Assembly: GCA_934728585.1 (NCBI GenBank)
Contig: CAKVDZ010000003.1
Location: 1-64,000, forward strand
Origin: an uncultured Candidatus Melainabacteria bacterium
Lineage (GTDB): Bacteria; Cyanobacteriota; Vampirovibrionia; Gastranaerophilales; Gastranaerophilaceae
DNA length: 64,000 nt
Direction: 5' to 3'
Position numbers and translations under genes: made by a program. This document shows positions 1-8,412 of the stretch, piece after piece. Under the pieces are notes generated by a model. The model was not told the DNA's origin, did no database searches, and saw nothing but the letters and a program-made list of their open reading frames with translations. The first letter of the stretch is position 1; each line of letters begins with the position of its first letter.

Positions 1-612
1 TCCACCGCCTTGAACTCCACCTGCGCCACCTGCGCCACCAGTTGAGCCTGCTCCGTCTGTTGTTGGAACTGTTCCACTGCCTTGAACACCATCAGTACCA
101 CTTGTATCGTTTTTTAAAACAGGTAATATTGTTACAGTTCTTTTCGGAAAATTTAATGTTCCATCACTATTAACTGTTACATCTTTACTTTTTAAATAAT
201 TGTTTAAAGTTGCTTCTGCCTTATCTAATGTGCTTACAGCATTGTTATAATTAGTTTGATATGATGAAATATCTTCAGCCTGATATGAATTACCTCTTCT
301 TCTTTCGAAAGCTGCAGCTACATCATGTGATACAACAACTTTACCATCAACCGTTTGTAAATTATAACCGCCACTCATGATACCATTTGGCGACATAATT
401 GAATTATAAGTCAATTGACTTGTTGTTTGAGTCAATGGATCTGTAATTTGTAATCTTGTTTTATTCAAGGCTTTTGTATATGCATTCGCAACTTGTTCTG
501 ATTCGTCTGCTAAACGAATTTTTGTGTTTGAAATTTGTTGCGACTTCAATTCAATATCATTCATTCTTGACGTGATAAACAATAATCTTGCCTGTGAAGC
601 TGACATACCCAT
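1..612 (-). CDS. MGxxASQARLL-family protein, flagella-coregulated (3' part outside window)
   Basis: The reading frame is open from an ATG at 612 to the window edge (204 codons), so the C-terminus is missing. AAGGAG lies just upstream. The first residues (MGMSASQARLL, then ITSR and a coil-prone IEL/QQ stretch, then DESEQVANAYTKALN) match the N-termini of the two proteins at 12785-14419 and 14548-16083, so this is a third paralogue. The visible end is a Gly/Ala-rich linker. There is no Sec signal peptide. A sigma-28-type promoter at 650-676 reads into it, as for the paralogues and the flagellin, so I infer a late flagellar protein, perhaps exported by the flagellar type III system. The function is unknown. 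Codon usage resembles the neighbours. Confidence 0.85.
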   Translation of the reverse strand, partial: MGMSASQARLLFITSRMNDIELKSQQISNTKIRLADESEQVANAYTKALNKTRLQITDPLTQTTSQLTYNSIMSPNGIMSGGYNLQTVDGKVVVSHDVAAAFERRRGNSYQAEDISSYQTNYNNAVSTLDKAEATLNNYLKSKDVTVNSDGTLNFPKRTVTILPVLKNDTSGTDGVQGSGTVPTTDGAGSTGGAGGAGGVQGGG

Positions 613-649
613 AAGCAGACTCCTTTTTTCTTTATCTTCTACACTTATT

Positions 650-676
650 ATATCGGCACAAATTTATAATACTTTA
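650..676 (-). promoter_or_regulatory. Sigma-28 (FliA-type) promoter
   Basis: On the minus strand: TAAAGTAT (669-676), an 11-bp spacer, then GCCGATAT (650-657). This matches the known flagellar sigma consensus TAAAGTTT-N11-GCCGATAA. It sits 38 nt upstream of the start at 612. Confidence 0.8.
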
Positions 677-783
677 ATCGGCAAAAAGCATGAAAAACAC
701 TACTTTTCGGGGTAATCCAGTAATAGTCTAAAACATGGGACAAAAAATTCATATTTACAAATGTTTACAATTGTATATTTCGT

Positions 784-818
784 AAAAAAAAGAGGCTACC
801 GAAACGATAACCTCTTTA
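784..818 (-). terminator. Rho-independent terminator after rplL
   Basis: On the minus strand an AAAGAGG...CCTCTTT hairpin with a short loop is followed by a run of T. It lies just past the rplL stop and ends the rplJ-rplL transcript. Confidence 0.85.
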
Positions 819-839
819 AAAAGTTTGATAAAATCAAAA

Positions 840-1217
840 CTATTTGATTTCAACAGTTGCACCAGCTGCTTCAAGTTGTTTCTTGATAGCTTCTGCGTCT
901 TCTTTCTTAACGTTTTCTTTAACTGGTTTTGGAGCGCCATCAACTAAATCTTTAGCTTCTTTTAAGCCTAAACCTGTGATAGCACGAACTTCTTTTAATA
1001 CAGCGATTTTGTTAGCACCAGCTGAAGCTAATACAACAGTTACTTCTGCATCTGCTGCATCACCTGCATCACCTGCTGCAGCTGCTGGAGCTGCTGCTAC
1101 TGCTACTGGAGCTGCTGCTGAAACGCCAAATTTTTCTTCCATAGCTTTTACTAATTCAGCTGCTTCTAATAAAGTTAATTTTTCAATTGATTCTAAAATA
1201 GTTTCTACGTTGCTCAT
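840..1217 (-). CDS. rplL: 50S ribosomal protein L7/L12
   Basis: The 125-residue protein has the full L7/L12 layout: a helical N-terminal dimerisation domain (about 1-30), an Ala-rich hinge (about 34-56) and a conserved C-terminal domain carrying the EVTVVL start, the KIAVLKEVR helix and the GLGLKEAKDLVDGAPKPVK segment that contacts elongation factors. It forms the ribosomal stalk on L10. It follows rplJ by 72 nt and shares its leader and terminator. Length and composition are typical. Confidence 0.98.
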   Translation of the reverse strand: MSNVETILESIEKLTLLEAAELVKAMEEKFGVSAAAPVAVAAAPAAAAGDAGDAADAEVTVVLASAGANKIAVLKEVRAITGLGLKEAKDLVDGAPKPVKENVKKEDAEAIKKQLEAAGATVEIK

Positions 1218-1289
1218 TTTATTTTCCTTTCATAATAAATTTTGAGTAATAACTTTGTTTTTTGATTTTATGTTATGCATAAAACCTGA

Positions 1290-1811
1290 TTAAGCGGCTT
1301 TTTGATCCCTAACAGCTGCAACAGCACGAGTAAGTGATGCCATAACTGCGTTGATAGAACCAACAATGCCTGATGCTGGTGAATTGATGCTTCCAAGCAT
1401 TTTTGCGTAGATTTCTTCTTTTGATGGAAGATCTGCCAATGCTTTTGCTTCGCTAGCTGATAATAATTTACCATCTAATGCTGCTGCAACAATTTCGCCT
1501 TTTTTTGATTCTTTAATAAATTTTGCTAAAGCTTTTGCAGGGCTAACTGGATCTTCAAATCCGAAAGCGATTGCGATTGGTCCTTTTAAAGTTTCTGTTA
1601 AAACTTCATATTCTGAACCTTTCACTGCAATTTTTGCAAGTGTGTTTTTTGTTACCATGTAATCACCGCCACATTTTTGTAATTCGCGACGTAATTTTGT
1701 GATTTCTTCTACTGTCATTCCACGGTATTCAGTAACAATAGCAACTTGAGCTTTTTCAACTTTTTCTTTAATTTTTTCAATTTTTTCATCTTTAAAAGCT
1801 TTTGTTGACAT
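1290..1811 (-). CDS. rplJ: 50S ribosomal protein L10
   Basis: This 173-residue protein is the base of the L7/L12 stalk. Recognisable parts are the N-terminal RNA-binding domain (KAQVAIVTEYRGMTVEEITKLRRELQ, about residues 21-46), the GGDYMVTKNTLAKIA segment and a C-terminal helix that binds L7/L12. GGAG lies upstream of the ATG at 1811. It is first in the rplJ-rplL operon and is preceded by an L10 leader with an attenuator, so autoregulation by the L10-L12 complex is expected. Confidence 0.98.
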   Translation of the reverse strand: MSTKAFKDEKIEKIKEKVEKAQVAIVTEYRGMTVEEITKLRRELQKCGGDYMVTKNTLAKIAVKGSEYEVLTETLKGPIAIAFGFEDPVSPAKALAKFIKESKKGEIVAAALDGKLLSASEAKALADLPSKEEIYAKMLGSINSPASGIVGSINAVMASLTRAVAAVRDQKAA

Positions 1812-1851
1812 GTTTTCTCCTTTTGTAATTTTTATCGACCTGTTGTGTAGG

Positions 1852-1976
1852 CATAAAAAAAAATTTTGCCCACATTAAGCCGCAAAATTTTCCAATCAAA
1901 ACTATTAAATTAAGTGTTGACCTCGGTTAGCATCTTTTGAATTTAAGCCTTTCGGCACTAACTGTCTGCGGTTTGT
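1852..1976 (-). ncRNA. Ribosomal protein L10 leader (autoregulatory 5' UTR)
   Basis: Read on the minus strand, the region 1976 to 1920 carries the hallmark L10-leader string CCGCAGACAGTTAGTGCCGA followed by AAGGCTTAAAT, later GATGCTAACCGAGG pairing back (GTTAG with CTAAC). L10 binds such structures to repress its own operon. The leader ends in a hairpin with a T run (1855-1890), so control here is probably by transcription attenuation. Confidence 0.85.
1855..1890 (-). terminator. Attenuator hairpin in the rplJ leader
   Basis: AAATTTTGC (1882-1890 on the minus strand) pairs with GCAAAATTT (1861-1869) and runs into T9, between the L10-binding domain and the rplJ start. It forms an intrinsic terminator inside the 5' UTR. 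Confidence 0.8.
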
Positions 1977-1982
1977 AAAATT

Positions 1983-2011
1983 ATCTTATTTTAAACATGT
2001 TTTAAAATCAA
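1983..2011 (-). promoter_or_regulatory. Probable sigma-70-type promoter of rplJ-rplL
   Basis: On the minus strand TTGATT (2006-2011), a 17-bp spacer and TAAGAT (1983-1988) lie just upstream of the L10 leader core, the correct place for its transcript start. Confidence 0.55.
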
Positions 2012-2029
2012 GCATGACTTTAAAATATG

Positions 2030-2338
2030 TTACGAAAAATCACTTGAAGTTTTATCGTTTAGCCATTTACGCATTATGTGTTGCTCATAGCTCAACGCAA
2101 AATGGTATAACGCTTGCGTCAATTTTTGTCCACTTTCTGATTTTGCAACAAGTAAAAACTCTCCATTTTCATTACGAGCACATGCAATTTCTGCATGTAC
2201 AACCTTTTCAACATTTGTTCTTGGTTTTCGTTCTAAAATTTCAATAACCCAAGAACATAAAAGGCTACAAGTTGATTTGTTTTTTATAATATCTTCATCA
2301 TGCGCTTGTAAAAACTTCGCAAATTCAGCTATAATCAT
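2030..2338 (-). CDS. Uncharacterised 102-residue protein
   Basis: I do not recognise a family. The sequence is mostly helical and soluble, with three Cys and a central VVHAEIACARNENGEFLLVAK stretch that could be a beta hairpin. No signal peptide or membrane segment is visible. Its ATG overlaps the stop of the TPR gene by four bases (ATGA), and it is the third gene of a comF-TPR-unknown operon, so it is translationally coupled. The end at 2030 precedes the rplJ promoter. Confidence 0.75.
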   Translation of the reverse strand: MIIAEFAKFLQAHDEDIIKNKSTCSLLCSWVIEILERKPRTNVEKVVHAEIACARNENGEFLLVAKSESGQKLTQALYHFALSYEQHIMRKWLNDKTSSDFS

Positions 2339-2982
2339 TTAATCCGCCTTTTGCAATAATTTGCCATTTTACGCATTTTCTTTTCGTTTACTCTATCATT
2401 TTGCGCTTTAAACATACCCTCTGCAACTTCAAAATCTCTTTTTGCAGAAGTATATTCTTTCAAACCTAAATATGCTCTTGCTCTAACTTCGTAACTTTTT
2501 GCGTAATTACGACGTAGTTTTAAAGCACTATCAGCATCTTCCAACGCACCCTTGTAATCCTTTAATGTTATTTTTGCACGACCTCTAACTTCATAACATT
2601 TCATGTAATTGGGATTTAATTCCAATGCTAAAGAGGTATCGTTTACTGCGCCAACGTAATCACCCATAGCAAGTTTTGCACTACCTCTTAGCCCAAAACC
2701 TCTTGGATTTGGTTTAATTTCTATTGATTTCGACGCATCTAAGAAAGTTTGTTTATAATTTTTTAAATAAAAATATGCTTTAGCTCTGTAAACATACGCC
2801 ATATAAGCTTTTTCATTAATAGCAATTGCTTGGTTAAAACAATTTATTGCTTCTTGATAATCTGCACTACTGATATACATTTCACCATAAATCGTACATT
2901 CATTAGCTGAATAACAATTCATTGATTGTGCACTTGGAGCAATTAAAAATATAGCTATAAATAGAAATAGTACTCTTTTCAT
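2335..2982 (-). CDS. Secreted TPR-repeat protein
   Basis: I choose the ATG at 2982: it starts a clear Sec signal peptide (MKRVLFLFIAIFLIAPSAQS) and GGTGG precedes it; a longer frame from 3012 overlaps comF. After the signal come about five degenerate tetratricopeptide repeats (DYQEAINCFNQAIAINEKAY, NYKQTFLDASKSIEIKPN, DYVGAVNDTSLALELNPN, DYKGALEDADSALKLRR, EYTSAKRDFEVAE). TPRs mediate protein contacts; the partner is unknown. Several Cys after the signal peptide could form disulfides. It lies two bases after comF in the same operon. Confidence 0.85.
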   Translation of the reverse strand: MKRVLFLFIAIFLIAPSAQSMNCYSANECTIYGEMYISSADYQEAINCFNQAIAINEKAYMAYVYRAKAYFYLKNYKQTFLDASKSIEIKPNPRGFGLRGSAKLAMGDYVGAVNDTSLALELNPNYMKCYEVRGRAKITLKDYKGALEDADSALKLRRNYAKSYEVRARAYLGLKEYTSAKRDFEVAEGMFKAQNDRVNEKKMRKMANYCKRRIK

Positions 2983-2984
2983 GT

Positions 2985-3626
2985 TTATTCCACCGTTGAA
3001 GTTGCCAAACATGTTATATTATAAATACCTTTTTTATTCAATGTCAAAATCATTGATTCAAAAGTTGAACCAGTTGTACAAATATCATCAATCAGCAATA
3101 CCGTTTTTGATGGTTTAGTTTCAAATGTAACTTCAAATGCACCAGAAAGATTTTCCATTCGTTCATAGCGTTTTAGTCTATATTGAGGCTTTGTATTCTT
3201 AATTCTTTTTATCAAATTAAAATCATATTCATACCCAGAAAGTTTACAAAATTCCAGTGCGACTAACTCCATGTGATTGTATTTACGTTTCTTTTGGCGA
3301 GTTTTGTGCAAAGGAACAGGAACAACCACAAAATTATTACCTAAATTCAAAGTTTGCCAATATTCCCACATAAATTTTGCTTGATAAAATGCTAATTCGC
3401 ATTGTCCATGATATTTCAAACCTCTGATAATTTTTTGTAAAATTGTGTCGTAAAAACCACTTGCATAAACTTTTACATTAAGAATTACTCTATTGGGATT
3501 TTTTGAATTAAATACAATTTTATCATAGCACTTAGAACAAAGTTTTACGCACTCTTTAGAACTTCCGCATACGTAACATTTTTTCTTATATATCCAATCT
3601 AAAAGACCTAACAAAAAATTTTTCAT
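2985..3626 (-). CDS. comF: ComF-family phosphoribosyltransferase-like protein
   Basis: The 213-residue protein has the ComF layout: an N-terminal zinc-ribbon with Cys 17, 20, 26, 30 and 33, the conserved VVPVPLHKTRQKKRKYNH segment, and a PRTase signature LLIDDICTTGST (about residues 177-188). ComF proteins are needed for uptake of single-stranded DNA in natural competence, though many such genes have only this inferred role. No other competence gene is adjacent, but several prepilin genes lie in the window. Its TATAAT box is only 8 nt from the ATG and no Shine-Dalgarno is present, so the mRNA is probably leaderless. Confidence 0.9.
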   Translation of the reverse strand: MKNFLLGLLDWIYKKKCYVCGSSKECVKLCSKCYDKIVFNSKNPNRVILNVKVYASGFYDTILQKIIRGLKYHGQCELAFYQAKFMWEYWQTLNLGNNFVVVPVPLHKTRQKKRKYNHMELVALEFCKLSGYEYDFNLIKRIKNTKPQYRLKRYERMENLSGAFEVTFETKPSKTVLLIDDICTTGSTFESMILTLNKKGIYNITCLATSTVE

Positions 3627-3634
3627 GATAAAAT

Positions 3635-3664
3635 ATTATAGAAATAAAGGAGAAATTATGTCAA
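3635..3664 (-). promoter_or_regulatory. Consensus promoter of comF overlapping the rseP start
   Basis: On the minus strand TTGACA (3659-3664), 18 bp, TATAAT (3635-3640). Both boxes are perfect. The -10 box ends 8 nt before the comF ATG, and the -35 box covers the rseP start codon at 3658, so binding here could interfere with rseP transcription. Confidence 0.8.
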
Positions 3665-5025
3665 TTTTAATAATGATAATATTGCTAAGCATACTAATTT
3701 TGGTTCACGAATTAGGTCATTTCTTAGCAGCAAGAATGTTTGGAATAAAGGTTAAAAAATTTGCACTTGGGTTTCCTATCGGACCAACTTTATGGCAAAA
3801 ACAAGTTGGCGATACATTAGTTTTAGTACACGCATTTTTAATTGGCGGTTACGTAGAATTTGAAGACGATGACAAAGACTGCGACTTACCAAAAGATTCT
3901 CCAGATAGATTTTTAAATAGACCAATCTATCAAAGAGCAATCGTAACTTCTGCAGGTGTAGTTTTTAACGTTATTTGCGCCTATTTGATAGTTATATTTG
4001 CATCTTTCCACTGGGGTCATCTTCCAGCAAGTAGTTACGAAATATACGTAAACAATATAGTTGCGCCAAAAGAAGCTTCAATTTGGCAATCTGGCATTCA
4101 AAAGAACGATAAAATTGTTTCTTTAAACGGCACAAAAATAACAAACTTGGGTTCTATTTTATCAATAGTTAAAAATAGTAAGGCTCACGACGGTTTTTAT
4201 AACAAATCTCAAGCAAATGAAAAACTTGCCCATTTAAAAGAAATGAATTTAGCATTTCAAACAGACGAAGTTATTCCAAAAGGAGTAACAGTAAAACTTC
4301 CAGAAATTGATGATGAAAGCCCTGTTAATTTCTCTAAAGAAGCTGAAATGGGTATTGTAAAATACAACAATAGCGATGAAAAGCTTGATGAAAAACTAGT
4401 TGCCTTAAGAGATGATTTAATTGCCAATAACTACAGCTATTTTACAGGTAATGAGCAATTTACACTTGAAGATATATCAAAAGCCATGTCTGACACAAGA
4501 CACCCTATCATTATTAAAGTTCAACGCGATGGCAAAATAATTGAGCTTAACACTGTTTACACAGACAATGACGGCAAAATCGGTATTGAATTTGTGCAAA
4601 AAAGTAATTTAGTTAAAACAAAAGGAATTAAGTCAGTTGTAAAACAAAGTACAATCTACCTTTGGGATAACACTTACAACATGCTTTATGGTTTAGGTCA
4701 AATATTTACTGGTAAAATTCCATTCAAAGATTTGCACGGAATTGTGGCTATCACAAAAGTCGGTGGTGATATTATAAGCAATAGCGGAATATTCTACGGA
4801 TTATTGTTAACCGCAATCATTTCAATGGATTTGGCTATTGTCAACTTCTTACCAATACCAGCACTTGATGGCGGACACATCTTATTTTTAATAATTGAAA
4901 AAATCAGAGGCAGAAGACTAAAAGACGAAACAGTCGATAAAATCGGCACTTTCTTCTTCTCATTGTTAATAGTTCTAATGGTAGCCATAATATTCAACGA
5001 CATATTGTGGCTAAAAGCACACTAG
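3658..5025 (+). CDS. rseP: Site-2 membrane metalloprotease RseP/RIP family (M50)
   Basis: The ATG at 3658 follows AAAGGAG, so I reject the in-frame start at 3625. HELGH (residues 17-21) in the first membrane helix binds zinc, and NFLPIPALDGG (about 396-406) supplies the second active-site motif. Between them are a PDZ-type region and a lineage-specific acidic insertion (about residues 180-300). Site-2 proteases cut anti-sigma factors or remnant signal peptides inside the membrane. At 455 residues it is a normal size for the family. No anti-sigma gene is adjacent. Confidence 0.93.
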   Translation: MSILIMIILLSILILVHELGHFLAARMFGIKVKKFALGFPIGPTLWQKQVGDTLVLVHAFLIGGYVEFEDDDKDCDLPKDSPDRFLNRPIYQRAIVTSAGVVFNVICAYLIVIFASFHWGHLPASSYEIYVNNIVAPKEASIWQSGIQKNDKIVSLNGTKITNLGSILSIVKNSKAHDGFYNKSQANEKLAHLKEMNLAFQTDEVIPKGVTVKLPEIDDESPVNFSKEAEMGIVKYNNSDEKLDEKLVALRDDLIANNYSYFTGNEQFTLEDISKAMSDTRHPIIIKVQRDGKIIELNTVYTDNDGKIGIEFVQKSNLVKTKGIKSVVKQSTIYLWDNTYNMLYGLGQIFTGKIPFKDLHGIVAITKVGGDIISNSGIFYGLLLTAIISMDLAIVNFLPIPALDGGHILFLIIEKIRGRRLKDETVDKIGTFFFSLLIVLMVAIIFNDILWLKAH

Positions 5026-5080
5026 TTAACTCTTAACTTCTTGATTGCAAATATTCGGTATAAAAAATTAATTAAACACA

Positions 5081-5821
5081 TCATAGATAATTAGCCAATA
5101 TTGATTTTACGTAATTTTGAGTTTCTGCGTACGGTGGAACTGTACCATATTTGTCAACAGCTCCAGGGCCAGCATTGTAAGCAGCAAGTGCTAAAATAAC
5201 GTTACCGTTATATTTGTTTAGCATGCTTTTTAAATATTTAACACCACCCTCAACATTTTGAACAGGGTTGTAAGCATCAGTTACTCCTAAACCTTTTGCT
5301 GTTGCTGGCATAAGTTGCATTAAGCCCATAGCACCACAATGAGATGTAGCATTTGGGTTAAAGCCTGATTCTTGACGAACCAAAGCTCTTACAAGTTTTT
5401 CATCAACACCATGCTTTTTAGCAACTTTATCAATCATTGATAAAATTTGTGCTTTTGGTGCATTTCTACTAACTTCTGGTATTGTAGTTGTAGCATCTGA
5501 TGCTCTTAATGCATTAAATTTATTTTTAATTCCAGTTAAAGCACCAAATTTGCCTGCCTTTTCAACAGTTTCACCTTTGCTTAATATTTTAGCTTTAACT
5601 TCTTCTGACGGTTGTTGCGGAACTAAAGCCCCAAAACCAGTTTTGTTCGTTTGTTGAGCTTGAGATGTTTTTAAAACTTCAGCAAAAGACTTTTTATCAG
5701 CTGTCTTTTCAGGTAAATTTATTTTTGGCGGATTTACATAAGACTGCAACTGCAAACTACGTTGAACTGCAGCTTGTTGACCACTCGATGATATTAAACT
5801 TTGAATCATTGGGGAAAACAT
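5081..5821 (-). CDS. Lytic transglycosylase (SLT domain), probably flagellar
   Basis: The C-terminal half (about residues 125-246) is a soluble lytic transglycosylase domain: catalytic Glu151 in ALVRQESGFNP, the GLMQLMPATA motif and the AYNAGPGAV motif. It cleaves peptidoglycan strands. The N-terminal 120 residues are low-complexity and disordered, and there is no Sec signal peptide. A sigma-28-type promoter stands at 5848-5874. The missing signal peptide and late-flagellar promoter suggest export by the flagellar system to open the wall for the rod, a role FlgJ plays elsewhere. That role is inferred; a cytosolic or phage-like use is less likely. Confidence 0.92.
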   Translation of the reverse strand: MFSPMIQSLISSSGQQAAVQRSLQLQSYVNPPKINLPEKTADKKSFAEVLKTSQAQQTNKTGFGALVPQQPSEEVKAKILSKGETVEKAGKFGALTGIKNKFNALRASDATTTIPEVSRNAPKAQILSMIDKVAKKHGVDEKLVRALVRQESGFNPNATSHCGAMGLMQLMPATAKGLGVTDAYNPVQNVEGGVKYLKSMLNKYNGNVILALAAYNAGPGAVDKYGTVPPYAETQNYVKSILANYL

Positions 5822-5847
5822 ATTATAAATAAACCTCGCTATTTCAA

Positions 5848-5874
5848 TTATCGGATAAAACAGGCAAAATTTTA
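5848..5874 (-). promoter_or_regulatory. Sigma-28-type promoter before the lytic transglycosylase
   Basis: Minus strand TAAAATTT (5867-5874), 11 bp, TCCGATAA (5848-5855). It differs from the consensus TAAAGTTT-N11-GCCGATAA at two positions. Confidence 0.65.
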
Positions 5875-5958
5875 AGGGACTAGAGTAAAATATCCCCCGT
5901 TTGGTTTATAATTATTTTTTGTTAAAAGTCAACAAACAAGACTTAGTTTAACGTTCAT

Positions 5959-6676
5959 TTACTTACAACTTGTATTTTTCCAAGAAAGAGTTGTGCCATT
6001 CGGACAAACACCTTTATTAGCTTTTAAATAATTTATATTTCCAGTTTCAATTACCCAAGCTGTACAAGAAGTACCTTTTGTAAAACAATTAGTTATTAAA
6101 GTCTCATTCTTATGTATTATACCACTAGGTATAATACCATTCTTTGAAGCAGCAAAAACAAAAATATCTTTACCAAAAGTATTAGAACCTTTTACGCCAT
6201 CAATATCTATATATATTTGATTAAATGAATCCTCTTTACTAAAAAGTAAAGCTGTACCATCAGCCAATAAAACCTTCGGTCGTTTATCAATCGGAGGAAA
6301 ACTTTCTTTTCCACTTAAATCTTTAGGATTAGAGCTAGTAACAAAACAACCCGTATCTTCATATCCACAATCTTTGGAAACTTTCATAAATTCTAATATA
6401 CGACCACTAAAACGATTGTTGACCGCTTGAAAATCTGCATAATTTTCAATCTGTCCAAAATTTGTAAACCACTCATCAAATGGTCCATAAACTGCTGTTG
6501 CACGACCTACAGCATCACCAAGAGTTGAATAAGTTTTTTCACCTTTGCAACTCTTTCTCTATCACCAGTTGACTGGTTTAAGTTTGGAATAGTCAGTGCT
6601 GCAACCACACCAATAATACCCATAACGACTAGTGTTTCAGCTAGTGTAAAAGTATATTTTTGAATAAATTTTTCAT
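5959..6676 (-). pseudogene. Prepilin-like protein gene broken by two single-base deletions
   Basis: Only the last 142 codons form an open frame, but the gene can be traced to an ATG at 6676. It encodes MKNLFK, then (after loss of one A in an A5 run at 6657-6661) YTFTLAETLVVMGIIGVVAALTIP, the class III prepilin cleavage and membrane segment. A second lost A (A6 run at 6534-6539) shifts the frame after VAKVKK; beyond it, YSTLGDAVGRATAVYGPFDEW continues without stops into the annotated tail. The tail ends in the motif WVIETGNINYLKANKG...CK shared with the prepilin at 47429. Both lesions are homopolymer deletions, so sequencing error is a real alternative to decay. Confidence 0.8.
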
Positions 6677-6713
6677 TTTTTGTTTTCTACTCTCTTTGAC
6701 CATATTTTTAATT

Positions 6714-8069
6714 TTACGATTCGTTATTAACCGTCTTTTGTTCTTCTTCTTGTTGTTGGTGACGAACAATCAACAATTTTGTAATTCTAACACCGTCAAC
6801 CTCTTTAACTTGAAGTGTTAAATTTTTCCAATCTACTGAATCGTCAAGTTTTGCAATACGTCCTAAAAGTTTAAGAACGACACCACCTACAGTGTCAACA
6901 TCTTCTTCTTCATATTCTTCTTCGTCAAGACCAAAGAATTCTGCCATTTCATCAAGTCTTAACATAGCATTTGCTTCATAAGAATTTTCGCCAATTTCTT
7001 TAATATCAACTTCTTCAACCTCGTCAAATTCGTCTTGAACTTCACCAAAAATTTCTTCAAATACATCTTCTAGGGTGATAATACCAGCAGTACCACCGTA
7101 TTCATCAAATACAATTGCCATTTGTCCTTGACATTTTTTAAATTCAAGTACAATATTATCCATTGTAATTGTTTCTGGAACAAATAAAATTGGTCGTTTT
7201 AATTTTTCTATATCAAAACTTTCTCCATTTAATGATGATGAATAAAGGTCTTTTACATGGATAAATCCTATAATATGATCAATATCTTCTTCATAAATCG
7301 GATATCTGGTATATTGATTTTCGCTTGCAATATGGTTCAATTCTTCAAGCGTAATATCTTTTGGAATACAAACCATATCTGTTCTTGGAATCATTACCTC
7401 TTTTGCAGTCAAATCAGAGAATTTAAAAGCGTTATGTAACATTTCTTTTTCAGTTTCGTTCAAAACACCCTCTTTGTAACTTGCATCAACAAGCATGTCC
7501 AATTCTTCTGTAGAGTGAGCTAAAGAACTTTTTGGGTGAGGTATACGCATCAATTTTAATAATAAATTACCAAAACCATTCAACAACCAAATGAACGGGT
7601 AGAAAATTACTATAATAAAATGCATTGGTCTTGCAACAAACAAAGCTGTTGTTTCTGTATATTGTAATGCAATTGATTTTGGAACCAATTCACCAATTGC
7701 AACGTGCATAAATGTAATTAATGCAAAAGATATTGAAACAGAGAATGTGTGTATCGCAACACCTTGTGCTACGTGAGGTAAAAATCCAAATAACGGTTCA
7801 ATAATATGGGCTAAAGTTGCTTCTCCAACCCAACCTAAACCGATACTTGAAATTGTTACACCCAACTGAACTGCTGCTACAAATCTATCTAAATCATCTA
7901 TTTGCTCCAACGCAACATCTGCAGTCTTATTTCCATTCTTTGAAAGTTCTTCCATTTTGGTTTTACGAACTTTAACCATAGAAAATTCAGATGCAACAAA
8001 AAAAGCATTAGACAATAATAAAAATGCGATTACAAATAAATTAAAAACCGTACTGACTGTCGAATCCAT
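6714..8069 (-). CDS. CNNM/CorC-type membrane protein (DUF21, CBS pair, CorC_HlyC domain)
   Basis: The 451-residue protein has an N-terminal DUF21 transmembrane domain (about residues 1-190, four hydrophobic segments with GVTISSIGLGWVGE), a tandem CBS pair (about 205-330, with VMIPRTDMVCIP and VFDEYGGTAGIITLEDVFEEI) and a C-terminal transporter-associated CorC_HlyC domain. Members are implicated in Mg2+ efflux or ion homeostasis; the name hemolysin is historical. GAGG precedes the ATG. It is a single gene, convergent with nothing and divergent from rqcP. Confidence 0.92.
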   Translation of the reverse strand: MDSTVSTVFNLFVIAFLLLSNAFFVASEFSMVKVRKTKMEELSKNGNKTADVALEQIDDLDRFVAAVQLGVTISSIGLGWVGEATLAHIIEPLFGFLPHVAQGVAIHTFSVSISFALITFMHVAIGELVPKSIALQYTETTALFVARPMHFIIVIFYPFIWLLNGFGNLLLKLMRIPHPKSSLAHSTEELDMLVDASYKEGVLNETEKEMLHNAFKFSDLTAKEVMIPRTDMVCIPKDITLEELNHIASENQYTRYPIYEEDIDHIIGFIHVKDLYSSSLNGESFDIEKLKRPILFVPETITMDNIVLEFKKCQGQMAIVFDEYGGTAGIITLEDVFEEIFGEVQDEFDEVEEVDIKEIGENSYEANAMLRLDEMAEFFGLDEEEYEEEDVDTVGGVVLKLLGRIAKLDDSVDWKNLTLQVKEVDGVRITKLLIVRHQQQEEEQKTVNNES

Positions 8070-8162
8070 ATAATATTTTTTTCCTCTATATAAATTTCAT
8101 TTTATAATACATGTTAAAAAAAAGCAAATTTTTATGTTAATATTTAAAAAGTGGAGGATAAA

Positions 8163-8411
8163 TTGAGATTAGATAAGTTCTTAAAAGTATCAAGATTAAT
8201 CAAAAGACGCACAGTTGCAAACGAAGTTTCTGAAACAGGGCGTGTTTTTGTTAATGGAAATCCAGCAAAACCAGCTAAACAGCTTAAAGCTGGAGATATT
8301 ATTGAAATAGAATACCATAACAGAACAGTTAAAGTTAAAATCTTAATCATTCCACAAAACAATGTTAGTATACAAGAATCAAGCACATTATACGAAGTTA
8401 TAGAGGAATAA
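8163..8411 (+). CDS. rqcP: S4-domain RNA-binding protein RqcP (YabO/Hsp15 family)
   Basis: I choose the TTG at 8163, because GGAGG (8153-8157) is its ribosome site; the GTG at 8151 lies within that site. The 82-residue product is a single S4 domain: RLDKFLKVSRLIKRRTVANE, GRVFVNGNPAKPAKQLKAGD. RqcP binds the obstructed 50S subunit with tRNA and helps RqcH add alanine tails in ribosome quality control. One base separates it from the next gene, so the two are probably cotranscribed. Confidence 0.9.
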   Translation: MRLDKFLKVSRLIKRRTVANEVSETGRVFVNGNPAKPAKQLKAGDIIEIEYHNRTVKVKILIIPQNNVSIQESSTLYEVIEE

Positions 8412-8412
8412 A

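Noticed and set aside
524..715. 63-residue frame on the plus strand
   Set aside because: Antisense to the start of the left-edge gene and across its sigma-28 promoter.
844..1245. 133-residue frame antisense to rplL
   Set aside because: Mirror of the Ala-rich codons of rplL; no ribosome site.
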